Below, in pieces: positions 38,789-48,500 of a DNA stretch of 64,000 nt; within the stretch, counting starts at the first letter, position 1, and the number at the start of each line of letters is the position of its first letter. Below the pieces are notes generated by a model, which searched no databases, was not told where the DNA came from, and was given only the letters and a program-made list of their open reading frames with translations. The position numbers and the translations under genes are program-made. Source of the stretch: Streptomyces sp. NRRL S-340 (GTDB taxonomy: Bacteria > Actinomycetota > Actinomycetes > Streptomycetales > Streptomycetaceae); contig NZ_JOIY01000002.1 in NCBI RefSeq assembly GCF_000720185.1, positions 164,674-228,673 of the forward strand, read 5' to 3'.

Positions 38789-39844
38789 TCAGCGGCCTGC
38801 GAACGCGTAGCCGCCGCGCCGCATCAACAGCAGGAACACGGGCACGCCGACCACCGCCGTGACGACCCCGATGGGCAGTTCGGCGGGGGCGAGCAGCAGC
38901 CGGGACACCACGTCGGCCCAGACCAGCAGGACGGCCCCGGCGAGCGGTGCCACGGCGAGGACCCTGCGGTGGTCGGCACCGACCGCCATCCGCACGACGT
39001 GCGGCACCATCAGGCCGACGAACCCGATGGCGCCGCTGACGGCGACCACGGTCCCGGTGACTGCCGCGGTGACGACGAAGACCTCCCGGCGCAGCCGGGC
39101 GGGCGGCACCCCGAGCGCCGCGGCGGTCTCGTCGCCCATGGCCAGGGCGTTGAGCGCCTCGGCGCGCCGGCGCAGCCACACCCAGCCGGCCGCCACGGTG
39201 CCCGCGGCGAGCGGCACCTGGGCCCAGGTCGCGCCGCCCAGGCTGCCCAGCAGCCACATCATCGCCGACCGGGCCGCCTCGCCCCGGGCCGCGCCGAACA
39301 CCATGACGGTGGTGAGCGCCTCGAAACCGTACGCCAGGGCGGTTCCGGTCAGGACGAGCCGCAGCGGGGACAGGCCGCGCGGCGAGCGGGCGACGGCGTA
39401 GACGAGGACCATGGCCGCCAGGCCCGAGGTGAACGCGGACACCGACAGCGCCCACACGCCGAGACCGGCGAACGCCCCCATGAGGATGACGGCGTTGGCG
39501 CCGACCGCCGCTCCCGAGGAGATGCCCAGGACGAACGGGTCGGCCAGCGCGTTGCGCACCATGGCCTGGACGGCGACGCCGACGGTCGCGAGCCCGGCTC
39601 CGACGACGGCGCCGAGCGCGACCCGCGGCAGGCGGATCTCCCAGACGATGGTGTACGCGGCGGCGTCGCGGGCGGTCACGGTGCCGCCGGTGAGCCCTGC
39701 CCCCAGGTGGCGGAGGACGTCCGGCCAGGCGACGGGGGCGGCGCCGAGCCCGACCCCGCACAGGAGCGAGACGAGGAGCAGCAGTCCCAGGCCGGCGGCG
39801 AGCGGGGGCAGGGGTGTCCGGCTGGGGGTCGTCCTTCGGCGCAC
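38789..39844 (-). CDS. btuC: Corrinoid ABC transporter permease (FecCD/BtuC family)
   Basis: 351-residue permease with about ten hydrophobic helices. Family motifs: RLPRVALGAVVGAGLATVGV near 73-92, NALADPFVLGISSGAAVGA near 100, and GFVGLMVPHVVRM near 278. GTG 39844 has AAGGA upstream; the frame continues open into the riboswitch leader, so the start cannot be earlier than that on functional grounds. First gene of btuC-btuD-btuF. Confidence 0.86.
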   Translation of the reverse strand: MRRRTTPSRTPLPPLAAGLGLLLLVSLLCGVGLGAAPVAWPDVLRHLGAGLTGGTVTARDAAAYTIVWEIRLPRVALGAVVGAGLATVGVAVQAMVRNALADPFVLGISSGAAVGANAVILMGAFAGLGVWALSVSAFTSGLAAMVLVYAVARSPRGLSPLRLVLTGTALAYGFEALTTVMVFGAARGEAARSAMMWLLGSLGGATWAQVPLAAGTVAAGWVWLRRRAEALNALAMGDETAAALGVPPARLRREVFVVTAAVTGTVVAVSGAIGFVGLMVPHVVRMAVGADHRRVLAVAPLAGAVLLVWADVVSRLLLAPAELPIGVVTAVVGVPVFLLLMRRGGYAFAGR

Positions 39845-39939
39845 GAGGGGGCCGTCCTTCGGCTGGGCCGCCTGCCGGACGGGAAGCAGGAGATCAGCCC
39901 GTACGGCCCGCCGGGGCCGCGCGGTCCCCTCTCGCAGTC

Positions 39940-40066
39940 CGCGGCGAGCAGTCAACGGGTCGCACCACCCACGGGCGATCGGGCTCGCGCGAGGGGCCGT
40001 CAGGCCCTCGCGCACACCGTTGCGGGTCAGCGCCGGACTCTCACCGGACTTCCCCCGCGGGAGGCA
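39940..40066 (-). promoter_or_regulatory. Cobalamin riboswitch upstream of btuCDF
   Basis: Minus strand shows GGGGAAGTCCGGTGAGAGTC, then CCGGCGCTGACCCGCAACGG, the variant B12-box form (CCCGCAACGGT, 40026-40016), followed by GAGCCCGATCGCCCG. A -10-like TAGGCT (40077-40072) puts the transcription start near 40065. The 3' boundary is approximate. It should shut off corrinoid import when cobalamin is abundant. Confidence 0.85.
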
Positions 40067-40111
40067 AGGGGAGCCTAACAAACGGGGCGTGAGGTCCACC
40101 GCGGGGCCCGG

Positions 40112-40861
40112 TCAGCACACGTGCCGCTCCCGCTCGGGCGAGTACAGGTGGCTGTCGCCGAACTGCTCCGCGCCCAGTGTGCGGCCCACGATGATCACGG
40201 CGGTGCGCAGCACCCCGGCGGCCTTCACCTGCTGGGCGATGTCGTCGAGGGTGCCCCGCAGGACCAGTTCGTCGGGGCGTGAGGCGTAGGCGACGACCGC
40301 GGCGGGGCAGTCGGCGCCGTAGTGCGGGAGCAGTTCGCTCACGACACGGTCGACGTACCGGGTGGCCAGGTGCAGCACGATGAGGGCGCCGCTGCGGCCC
40401 AGTGTGGCCAGGTCCTCCCCCGGCGGCATGGGGGTGGCGCGCTGGGCGATCCGGGTCAGGATGACGGTCTGGCCGACGGTCGGCACGGTCAGTTCCCGCT
40501 TCAGGGCGGCCGCGGCGGCGGCGAAGGCGGGCACGCCGGGGACGATCTCGTAGGGCACCCCGGCCGCGTCGAGCCGCCGCATCTGCTCGGCGACGGCGCT
40601 GAAGACGGACGGGTCGCCGGAGTGCAGCCGGGCCACGTCGTGGCCCTCCTCGTGGGCGCGCACCAGCTCGGCGGTGATCCGGTCCAGGTCGAGCTGCGCG
40701 GTGTCGACCAGACGGGCTCCCGGCGGGCATTCGGCGAGGAGTTCGCGGGGGACGAGGCTGCCCGCGTACAGGCAGACCCGGCAGGCGGCGAGGGTGCGGG
40801 CGCCGCGCACCGTGATGAGGTCCGCGGCGCCGGGGCCCGCGCCGATGAAGTACACGGTCAT
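40112..40861 (-). CDS. cobM: Precorrin-4 C11-methyltransferase
   Basis: 249-residue SAM-dependent tetrapyrrole methylase. [20 protein letters not shown] opens the protein, [18 protein letters not shown] near 95 and [19 protein letters not shown] near 122 identify it as CobM/CbiF. ATG 40861 overlaps the TGA of the cbiT-like gene, so the two are coupled. Ends just before the riboswitch of btuCDF. Confidence 0.93.
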   Translation of the reverse strand: MTVYFIGAGPGAADLITVRGARTLAACRVCLYAGSLVPRELLAECPPGARLVDTAQLDLDRITAELVRAHEEGHDVARLHSGDPSVFSAVAEQMRRLDAAGVPYEIVPGVPAFAAAAAALKRELTVPTVGQTVILTRIAQRATPMPPGEDLATLGRSGALIVLHLATRYVDRVVSELLPHYGADCPAAVVAYASRPDELVLRGTLDDIAQQVKAAGVLRTAVIIVGRTLGAEQFGDSHLYSPERERHVC

Positions 40862-41517
40862 CTGTCTGCTCCTGTGGGTTCTTCGACGGTCTTGCGCACG
40901 GCCCACTGGGTCACCGGCATCGCCTGCCGCCACCCGGTGAAGCCGCCCACCGGCACGGCGTGCGCCACCGCGAGCCGCACCAGCTCGCCGCCGTGGCGCC
41001 GGTAGGCGTCGGCGAGCAGCGCCTCGGACTCCAGGGTCACCGTGTTGGCGACCAGCCGTCCGCCGACGGGCAGCGCCGTCCAGCAGGCGTCGAGGAGGCC
41101 GGGGGCGGTGAGTCCGCCGCCGACGAACACCGCGTCGGGGGGCGGCAGTTCGGCCAGTGCCCGGGGGGCCGTCCCGGTGACCACGCGCAGGCGGGGCACT
41201 GCGAGCCGTTCGGCGTTGCGGGTGATGCGCGCGGCCCGCACCGGGTCCCGTTCGACGGTGACCGCCCGGCAGGCGGGGTGGGCGCGCAGCCATTCGACGG
41301 CGATGGAGCCCGATCCGCCGCCGACGTCCCACAGCAGTTCGCCGGGGCGGGGGGCGAGCGCGGCGAGGGTGGCGGCCCGGACGTGCCGCTTGGTGAGCTG
41401 TCCGTCGTGCTCGTACGCCTCGTCCGGCAGCCCCGGCACGACACCCAGGGGCACGGCGCCCTGGGTGCCTTCGCGGCCGGCGGCGGGGGTCGGTCGTCCT
41501 GGTCGGGCGGGCTTCAC
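40858..41517 (-). CDS. cbiT: Precorrin-6Y/8W decarboxylating methyltransferase (CbiT domain only)
   Basis: About 219 residues matching the C-terminal half of Cob[21 protein letters not shown] near 36-55, SAM motif [18 protein letters not shown] near 69, and [15 protein letters not shown] near 133. Actinobacterial CobL is usually a fusion with an N-terminal CbiE methyltransferase of about 200 residues. Here nothing CbiE-like lies upstream in any frame, and the upstream 300 bp is repetitive. GTG 41517 has GAGG upstream; an open frame back to 41607 is arginine/proline-rich. Either a true stand-alone CbiT or a truncated CobL. Confidence 0.82.
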   Translation of the reverse strand: MKPARPGRPTPAAGREGTQGAVPLGVVPGLPDEAYEHDGQLTKRHVRAATLAALAPRPGELLWDVGGGSGSIAVEWLRAHPACRAVTVERDPVRAARITRNAERLAVPRLRVVTGTAPRALAELPPPDAVFVGGGLTAPGLLDACWTALPVGGRLVANTVTLESEALLADAYRRHGGELVRLAVAHAVPVGGFTGWRQAMPVTQWAVRKTVEEPTGADR

Positions 41518-41816
41518 GTGCTGGTACCTCGGGGTCGGGCGGCGGACGCGGGCACTTCGGCGTGCGGGGATGCTTCGCCGGGGCGCACTCGGGGGGCAGG
41601 GGCGCACTCTACTGGGCGGTGCCGGCCAGGGTCACAGGGGGCTCGGCGGCGCGGTGCCGGCCCCGGCCGGAGGACGCCGGGCGGCGCGGTGCGGTGCCTT
41701 ACCGCATCGCGCCGCGGCCACCGGAGACCGGGTGGCGCAGCACGGCGGTACCGCGCGGCAGTTGGTGGGGGCCGGGCGGCGCGGTACCGGCCGCAGGCCG
41801 TGCGCCGCGGGCGCCC
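41518..41816. other. Gene-free GC-rich stretch with short direct repeats
   Basis: Three imperfect copies of a GGCGGCGCGGT-containing unit begin near 41644, 41677 and 41771, and GGGGCGCACTC occurs twice near 41580-41610. No gene, promoter or riboswitch could be recognised. Confidence 0.5.
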
Positions 41817-44069
41817 TCACCCCGCCGGCCGGGTTTCCGGCCGGGGCAGGGCTTCCGCCCTGGCCCGGATCTGTCCGGCGCGGGCGACGCGCAGGGCGTC
41901 GAACAGGTCGGCCGACCGGGTCCAGTTGACCCGGGCCTGATCGGTGTCACCCTGTTCCAGCTGGGCGGCCGCGAGGTGGTCGAGTACGTCGGCCACGTTG
42001 TAGTCGTCCAGGACCTCCTGGTAGAGCCGCAGCGCCGCGCGGTAGTGCTCGACCGCGGCGGTGAGGTCGCCCGCGCGCTGCCAGGCGTAGCCCATGTGCC
42101 TGCGGGTCGCCGCCTCGTCGTGGCGGTTCCCCGTCTCGCGCAGCAGGGGGATCACCTCCTCGCAGGTGGCGACGGCTTCCTTCGGGTCACCGTGGACGGA
42201 GAGGAAGTAGGCGACGATGGCGAGGGCCCGCGCGATCTCGTACGGCTCGGCGAGGGCCCGGGCGAGCGCCAGGCTGTTGCGCGCGTGCCGCAGCCCCTCC
42301 GCGTGGCGTTGCTGGTGATGACGGATCCGGCTGGCGTGCCGCTCCGCCTGGAGCTGCTCCTGCGGGGGCAGCCGGTGCATCTGGCGCATGATCAGGCCGA
42401 GCAGGTCGTCGGCCTCGTCGATGCCCCCCGTCTCGACGAGCGCCCGCGACAGGTGGGCGGCGGTCCGCGCGACGGCCACCGGGTCGTCGAGGGCGAGGGC
42501 CGCGTCGAGCCCGATGCGCGAGGCGGAGATCTCCTCGGCCCAGCGCCCGGTGACCGAGTTGTAGGCCACCCATTCCAGCGTGAGGTCGATGCGGTGGCGC
42601 AGCAGCCGCGCGTCGTGCAGGGTGCGCAGCGCGGCGGCGGCGGTGGCCTCCTCCTGGCGGTACCACTCCAGTGCTTCCTCGCGGTCGTCGATCGTGACCC
42701 GTGCCACGCCGGGCGCCGGGTCGCCGGCCGGGACGGACGGGAAGCGCCAGACGAACCGGTTGGCGGCGCGGGCGTTGTGGCGCAGGTAGTCCAGCAGGCG
42801 CATCTCGGCTCCGAGACGGTCCTCCTTCTCCTGTTCGAGGAGTTCGGCGCCGTAGGCCCGTACCAGGTCGTGCAGGACGTAGCGGCCCTCCGTGTCCCGG
42901 GTGAGGAGGCTGGCCGCGGTCAGTTCGCGCAGATGACGGCGGGCCTGGACCGTCTCGACACCACCGAGCGAGGCGGCGGCCTCGGCGGACACCGCCGGAC
43001 CGGGGTGGACGGCGAGGTACCGGAAGAAGCGTGCCGTCGCGGGTGTGAGCGCCCGGTAGGACCACGAGAAGACGGCGCGTACGTCGACCCGCCCGTCGGC
43101 GGCCGACAGCGCGTCCAGCCGCCAACGCGTCTCGCTCAGCTCCCGCACGCCTGTCCGCAGCGGCATCGCGGGCGCCGCGTTCAGCTGCGCCCCGACGACG
43201 GCGACCGCCAGCGGCAGGCAGCCGCACAGTGCGACCAGTTCGGCGGCGGCCGCCGGCTCCGCCGCGCACCGCTCCTCTCCGATCCGGGCGGCGAGCGCCG
43301 CGATGGCCTCCTCACGGCTCCACACGTCCAGGCTGACCAGCGAGGCCCCCTCCGTCGCCGCGAGGCCGGACAGCCGGTTGCGGGAGGTGATGATCGTCAG
43401 GCAGCCCGGGGCGGCCGGCAGCAGCGGCCTGACCTGGTCGGCGTCCCGCGCGTTGTCCAGGACGACGATCAACCGCCGCGACGCGCTCCGTTCCCGGAAC
43501 AGGGCGCTGCGCTCCTGCACGCCGGCCGGGATGTCGCCGCTGGGCACCTCCAGCGCCCGCAGGAACCCGCCGAGCGCCTCCCCGGGGTCCAGGGGGCGGG
43601 CCTCGGCCTCGAAACCACGCAGGTTCACGTACAGCTGGCCGTCGGGGAAGCGGTCCGCCACCTGGTGCGCCCAGTGCACGGCCAGCGCCGTCTTGCCGAC
43701 TCCGGCCATGCCGCCGATCGCGGAGATGACGACGTGGCCGCCCTGTCCGGCCACCCGCGCGGTGAGCCCGTGGACGGCCGCCAGCGCCTGAGCGCGCCCG
43801 CGGAAGGCCGTGAGGTCCGGCGGCAGTTGCCGCGGGACCCGCCGGGTGCGCCGGGCGGACGCGCGCACCAGACGGCGCCGCTCGTCCTCCTCCAGCTCCA
43901 GGGCGTCCAGCAGATCGCCCAGGGTGGCCTGGCGCGGCAGGCTCCGTCCGCGCTCCATGTCGCTGATCGCGCGGACGCTGACTCCGGAGGCCTCGGCGAG
44001 GCTCTCCAGGGTGAGCAGGGATCGCTGCCGTGCCTCGCGCAGCAGCCCGCCGAACATGCCCTTGTCCAT
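41817..44069 (-). CDS. XRE-type HTH / NB-ARC / TPR regulator (AfsR-like STAND ATPase)
   Basis: 750-residue signal-transduction ATPase. An N-terminal XRE helix-turn-helix (about 5-65, SLAEASGVSVRAISDMERGR) replaces the SARP domain of AfsR. NB-ARC follows: P-loop GMAGVGKTAL near 120, Walker B LIVVLDNARDADQVRPLLP near 215, TSRNRL sensor, CGCLPLAV (GLPL-like). The last 330 residues are TPR-like helical repeats. ATG 44069 has GGAGGTGGAG directly upstream; ATG 44105 has none. Downstream of the AraC gene at 44175 by 105 nt. Paralogous to the protein at 50169-52481. Targets unknown. Confidence 0.85.
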   Translation of the reverse strand: MDKGMFGGLLREARQRSLLTLESLAEASGVSVRAISDMERGRSLPRQATLGDLLDALELEEDERRRLVRASARRTRRVPRQLPPDLTAFRGRAQALAAVHGLTARVAGQGGHVVISAIGGMAGVGKTALAVHWAHQVADRFPDGQLYVNLRGFEAEARPLDPGEALGGFLRALEVPSGDIPAGVQERSALFRERSASRRLIVVLDNARDADQVRPLLPAAPGCLTIITSRNRLSGLAATEGASLVSLDVWSREEAIAALAARIGEERCAAEPAAAAELVALCGCLPLAVAVVGAQLNAAPAMPLRTGVRELSETRWRLDALSAADGRVDVRAVFSWSYRALTPATARFFRYLAVHPGPAVSAEAAASLGGVETVQARRHLRELTAASLLTRDTEGRYVLHDLVRAYGAELLEQEKEDRLGAEMRLLDYLRHNARAANRFVWRFPSVPAGDPAPGVARVTIDDREEALEWYRQEEATAAAALRTLHDARLLRHRIDLTLEWVAYNSVTGRWAEEISASRIGLDAALALDDPVAVARTAAHLSRALVETGGIDEADDLLGLIMRQMHRLPPQEQLQAERHASRIRHHQQRHAEGLRHARNSLALARALAEPYEIARALAIVAYFLSVHGDPKEAVATCEEVIPLLRETGNRHDEAATRRHMGYAWQRAGDLTAAVEHYRAALRLYQEVLDDYNVADVLDHLAAAQLEQGDTDQARVNWTRSADLFDALRVARAGQIRARAEALPRPETRPAG

Positions 44070-44174
44070 CTCCACCTCCGGCGACCCGCCCGGCGCGCCT
44101 GTCATGGCCGGATGTCACCGCTTCGGAAACGGCATGAACCTAGCAGTTGTGGATCGGGCACCACAGTTGCCGTC

Positions 44175-45161
44175 TCACCTGGTGGGCCCCGGGCGGGCAC
44201 CGGACGGAGGGGCGGACGCCCGCCACCGGCTGGGCGAGCAGCCGTGGACGGACTTGAAGGCGCGGCTGAAGTGCGCCGCGTTGCGAAATCCCCAGCCGCG
44301 GGCCACGGCGGCGAGGGTGCGGCCCTCGTTTCCGGGACGCAGCAGCTCGCGGGCGCACTCCTCGATCCGCCTGCGCTGGATGAGCCGGTGCACGGTGGTG
44401 TCCTCGCTCTCGAACAGCACGTGCAGGTAGCGCAGCGAGATGCCGTGGGCCTTGGCGACGAGCGCCGGGGAGAGCTTCGGATCGCGCAGATGGGCGTCGA
44501 TGTGGGCGCGGATGTCGCCGACGGTCCGCGCGCGGGGGGTGACCGGCGCCGCCCCGCCCGGCCGGCGGGCCTGCTCGTCGACGAGGGTGGCCAGCAGGTC
44601 CGTGAGACTGCCGGCGAGCCGGTCCCTGACGTGGCCCGCGAACGCCGCCGCGCCGGAGGCCAGCTCCGCGGCGAAGGGCTGCAGCAGCGCCGCCACGCCC
44701 TCGGTCGCGGGGATGGCTCGGCCCGTGACCTGCCGGGCGCGTGCCGCGGAGGGACCCAGGGCGTGCTCGGGGATCCGCAGCGCGTACAGGTGGAACGGCG
44801 TGTGCTGGTCGAGGCAGAAGGGCCGGCGCAGGTCCAGGAGTGCCAGTTGTCCGGCGCCGACGACCGCCTCACGTCCGTCCTGCCGTACGGCGGCGGTGCC
44901 CTCCTCCTGGAGGAGCAGGACCAGCCGGTCGTCCCGGGCGGCCGACACCAGCCGGGCGGTACGGCTCAGCCGCAGCGGCGCGGCCCGCATCGACAGCAGC
45001 CGCAGCCAGCCCACGTCGCCGGTGGTGAGCGTGCCGCGGAAGCCCGCGGGCCCCTGTCGTGGCGTCACGTCGACGGGGGCCAGCCGGCGGCGGACCGCGC
45101 TCTCCCAGTGTCCGGCACGGTCGGCCGGCGGCACGGATGCCGTACTGACCTCGTCGTGCAT
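44175..45161 (-). CDS. AraC-family transcriptional regulator
   Basis: 328 residues: AraC_binding_2-like sensor (about 20-190) and a C-terminal double HTH (about 220-315) with VAKAHGISLRYLHVLFESE and WGFRNAAHFSRAFKSVHGCS. ATG 45161 was used. The DNA-binding domain closely resembles that of the second AraC gene at 48667-49887 (shared YLH-LFE, TVxRLIQRRR, ECARELxR and HFSRxF). Same strand as all five regulators here. Ligand and targets unknown. Confidence 0.87.
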   Translation of the reverse strand: MHDEVSTASVPPADRAGHWESAVRRRLAPVDVTPRQGPAGFRGTLTTGDVGWLRLLSMRAAPLRLSRTARLVSAARDDRLVLLLQEEGTAAVRQDGREAVVGAGQLALLDLRRPFCLDQHTPFHLYALRIPEHALGPSAARARQVTGRAIPATEGVAALLQPFAAELASGAAAFAGHVRDRLAGSLTDLLATLVDEQARRPGGAAPVTPRARTVGDIRAHIDAHLRDPKLSPALVAKAHGISLRYLHVLFESEDTTVHRLIQRRRIEECARELLRPGNEGRTLAAVARGWGFRNAAHFSRAFKSVHGCSPSRWRASAPPSGARPGPTR

Positions 45162-45569
45162 GGTGACTCCCCCTCTCGGCCCGGTCCCGGCGGCGGGACG
45201 GACACGTGTGCATGTGCGTCTCTCCAGCCTGTGCGCCGGCGCCGCGAGGGCGGTAGGTCATTTGACCCGCGAGGAGTGGGGGAGGCTCGGTCGATCACCG
45301 CGCCGGGTGTGCCGCCGTGCGCCGGAGGGTGAGGGACGCGAGGGGACCGGTGGGGCCCTCGGGCCCCGGAGCGCAGGCGCGACTCGACGGTCCCGTCCCG
45401 GTACGCAAGAGCTGCGAAGCCGTCCCCACCACAGACACACCACTCACCGGCGCCGCCCCCGTACACAAGACCTGGCCGCGGAAGCGTGCGAAGCCGTCCC
45501 GACCCGCGGACGCACCCCTCACCGGCGCCGCCCCCGTCGGTCAGCGCGGGCTGTGCGCCCCGCGCGCGT
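45162..45569. other. Gene-free 408-bp region with a direct repeat
   Basis: Between the AraC gene and the LAL regulator. Apart from the two-copy repeat at 45413-45537, only low-complexity GC-rich sequence is seen; no promoter could be assigned for the AraC gene, though it must lie here. Confidence 0.5.
45413..45537. repeat. Two-copy direct repeat, 74-bp period
   Basis: TGCGAAGCCGTCCC starts at 45413 and again at 45487; each is followed by a stretch ending CTCACCGGCGCCGCCCCCGT. Each copy is also preceded by a GTACGCAAGA-like sequence. Confidence 0.7.
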
Positions 45570-48500
45570 TCACGCGCCCGTCCCCTCCAGGGCCCGGGCG
45601 AGCGCGGCACGCGAGGCGATGCCGAGTTTGGGGAAGGTCTTCGCCAGGTGGCCGCCGACGGTCCGCGGGGACAGGCCCAGCCGGGTGCCGATCTCCTTGT
45701 TGGTCAGCCCGTCCGCGGCGAGCCGGGCGATCCGCAGCTCCTGCGCGGTGAGCGAGGCCGGGCCCTCGGTCCGGGTGCGGGCGGCCCGCAGTTCCCGTTC
45801 GGTCCGCTCGGCCCAGGGCCGGGCGCCCAGCGCGCGGAAGGTGTCCAGCGCCTGTTCCAGCACCTCCCCCGCGCGCGGGCGCCTGCGGTCGCGCAGCCAC
45901 GCGCCGTGCGCCAGCCGCAGCCTGGCCAGTTCGAAGGCCCACTGCTCGGCACCCGGTACGGCGTAGGCGGCCTCGTAGAGCGCGTCGGCGTCCTCGTCGG
46001 CGGCGGCGAGGGCGCGGGCGGCGGCCAGCAGGAACGCGTGGTGCGGGGAGATGTCCTCCATCCGTGCCGCGCCGCCCGCCGCCACGTGCGCCCGCGCCTC
46101 GGCCGTCCGCCCGGTGCGCAGGGCCGCCTCCACGAAGTCGAAGAACGGCAGGTGGAACCAGGGCAGGGCGGCCGGCAGCACGCCGGGCGGGGTCAGAGCG
46201 GCCAGGGCGGAGTACGCCTCCTCGTCCCGGCCGTGCGCGAGGGCGGCCAGGGCGCGCAGGTGCGTGAGGTGGTCCTCCACGAACGTCATACGCGCCCGGG
46301 CGGCCGGCGGCCGGATGGCTTCCTCCACCGCGAGCAGCCCCTCCTCGTCGCCACGGCCGGCCAGGAAACTGGCGTAGTGGTTGCGGAAGAGCAGGGCGTT
46401 GCAGTGGTACCCGAGGGCGTCGGCCGCCTCGGCCTCGCGCAGGCACACCTCGGCCCGGTCCCACTCGCCCCGCAGGTAGTCCTGGTGGACGCCGGCCTTG
46501 GCGATGCTGCCCTGGGTGGCGTAGGCGTGCTGGCCCAGGAACCGGCGCCACAGGGACGCGTCGGCCATGTCGAGGGCGGTGGCGGTCCACAGCAGCAGCC
46601 AGGCGGCTCCGGCCTGCTGCTCCTGGCTCATGGTGCGGGCCGTGGCGCGCAGTTCGGCGCCCGCGCCGTGGGCGGTGCGGGCGGGGTCGGACCAGGCCCG
46701 GCGGCACAGGTCGGCCAGCGGCGAGACCTGGTGCCGGTGGGCACGCAGCACGGCCCAGCCGCGGGGGTCGCCGGTGTAGACGGACGCCAGCAGCAGTTTG
46801 AAGTAGACCTGTTCGGCGAGGTCGTCGAAGGGGCCGGCCCCGGCTCCCGTCCGGGCCAGGGCGTCGAGCGCCTGCGGAAGCAGGGTGAACGACGACGCGA
46901 AGTCGACGTGGTGGCTCTGGTCGACGTAGACGACGGCGTAGGCGTGCAGCGGCGCGCTGTCGGCGGGTACCGGCGCGCGGCGCAGCTCCTCCACGAGCTT
47001 GGCGGCGTACGGGAGCCGCCCGCCGCGGGCCGCCATGGCCGCCGCCCAGGTCAGGCGGCGGGCGCGGGCCTGGGCGTCGGTGCTCAGGACGGCCGCGCGG
47101 TGCAGCAGCAGCGCGCCTTCGGCGTCGCCGCCGCGCAGCGCCAGGCGGCGGCCGGCCTCCTGGAGCCGTCCGGCCAGGTCGTCGTCGGGCAGCAGGGTGG
47201 CGTCGGCCTCGTGCCCCAGCCGGCGGGGGTCGTCGTAGGGCAGCGCGGCGGCGAGCGCGCGGTGCGCGGCCCGCCGTTGCGGGCCCGAGGCGCGGGCGAC
47301 GACGGCACCGCGCACCAGCGGGTGCCGGAAGGTGAGCCGGCCGTCCGGCTCCAGGCGTGCCAGGCCGCTCGACTCGATCTCGTCGAGCACCTCGTCGGCC
47401 CGGTCCGGGGCGAGCCCGGCCGGCCAGGCCGGTATCGCCCACATCGCCGCCGTGCCGCCGAGAGCGGCGTGCAGCAGTACGCGGGCGGCCTCGCCGGACA
47501 AGCGGTCCAGCCGGGGTGCGAACAGCCGCTCCAGCCGCCCGCCGAGCGGGAACCGCCTCGGCAGGGGCATCACGCCGCGTGCCTGGTCGGGATGGAGGTG
47601 CACGGGCAGCTCGACCAGGGCCAGCGGGTTGCCCGCCGCTTCCCGCAGGATGCGGTCGGCCGTGGTGACCGACAGGTGCGGGTGCCGGGCCCGCAGCAGC
47701 GTGCGGGCGTCCTCGCCGCCCAGCGCGGTCAGACCGACCACCGTGCCGGGCCTGCCCTCGGCCGCCGGCCCCTCGGGGCGGCCGGCGCCGACGAAGGCCA
47801 GCGGCACCTCACCGGTCCTGCGCTGCAGGAAGGCGAAGACGGCCGCGCTGGAGGAGTCCACCCACTGCAGGTCGTCCACGAGGACCAGGACGGGGCGCAT
47901 GCGCGCCTCCCCGGCGAGCAGGGCCAGTACCGCGGCGCCCACCAGGAAACCGCCCCGCGCCGGTTCCGCGCCCTCGCCGAGGGCGAAGGCCAGCGCCCGG
48001 CGCTGCGGTTCCGGCAGCGCCCGCATACGGTCCGTGAGGGGCCAGAGCAACTGGTGCAGCGCGCCGAACGTCACCCCGGCCTCGGCCTCGGAGCCCACCG
48101 CGCGCAGCACGGTGAACCCCAGGGCGCGTGCTTCGGCGTGCGCCCAGTCCAGCAGGGCCGTCTTGCCGATCCCGGCCTCGCCCTGCAGCAGGGTCCCCGT
48201 GCCCCCGCTCCCCGACCGTGCCTCGCGCAGCACCCGGCGCAGCAGCTCCTGCTCCGGACCACGGCCGGCGAGCGCGACGCGGTCCTCCCGGGGACCCGAG
48301 CCTCCGGGCGGGCCGGCGGCATCGCGCTCGCCGCGTGCTCCGCGCTCGCCGGGTGCGTCGGGCTCGCCGTGCGTGCCCTGCTCGCCGGATGCGCCGGATC
48401 CCCGCGAGGACGGCGCGGGGCCGCGTCGGGGCGCGGGGCCGGTCCCGGCGGGCTCGGGACGTACGGCGACCTGCCCGGGCGGCACGGCGACGGGCCCGGG

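Noticed and set aside
41632..41950. Search for a displaced CbiE half upstream of cbiT in all frames
   Set aside because: No SAM-methylase motif in any frame; sequence is repetitive and then the 3' end of the XRE regulator.
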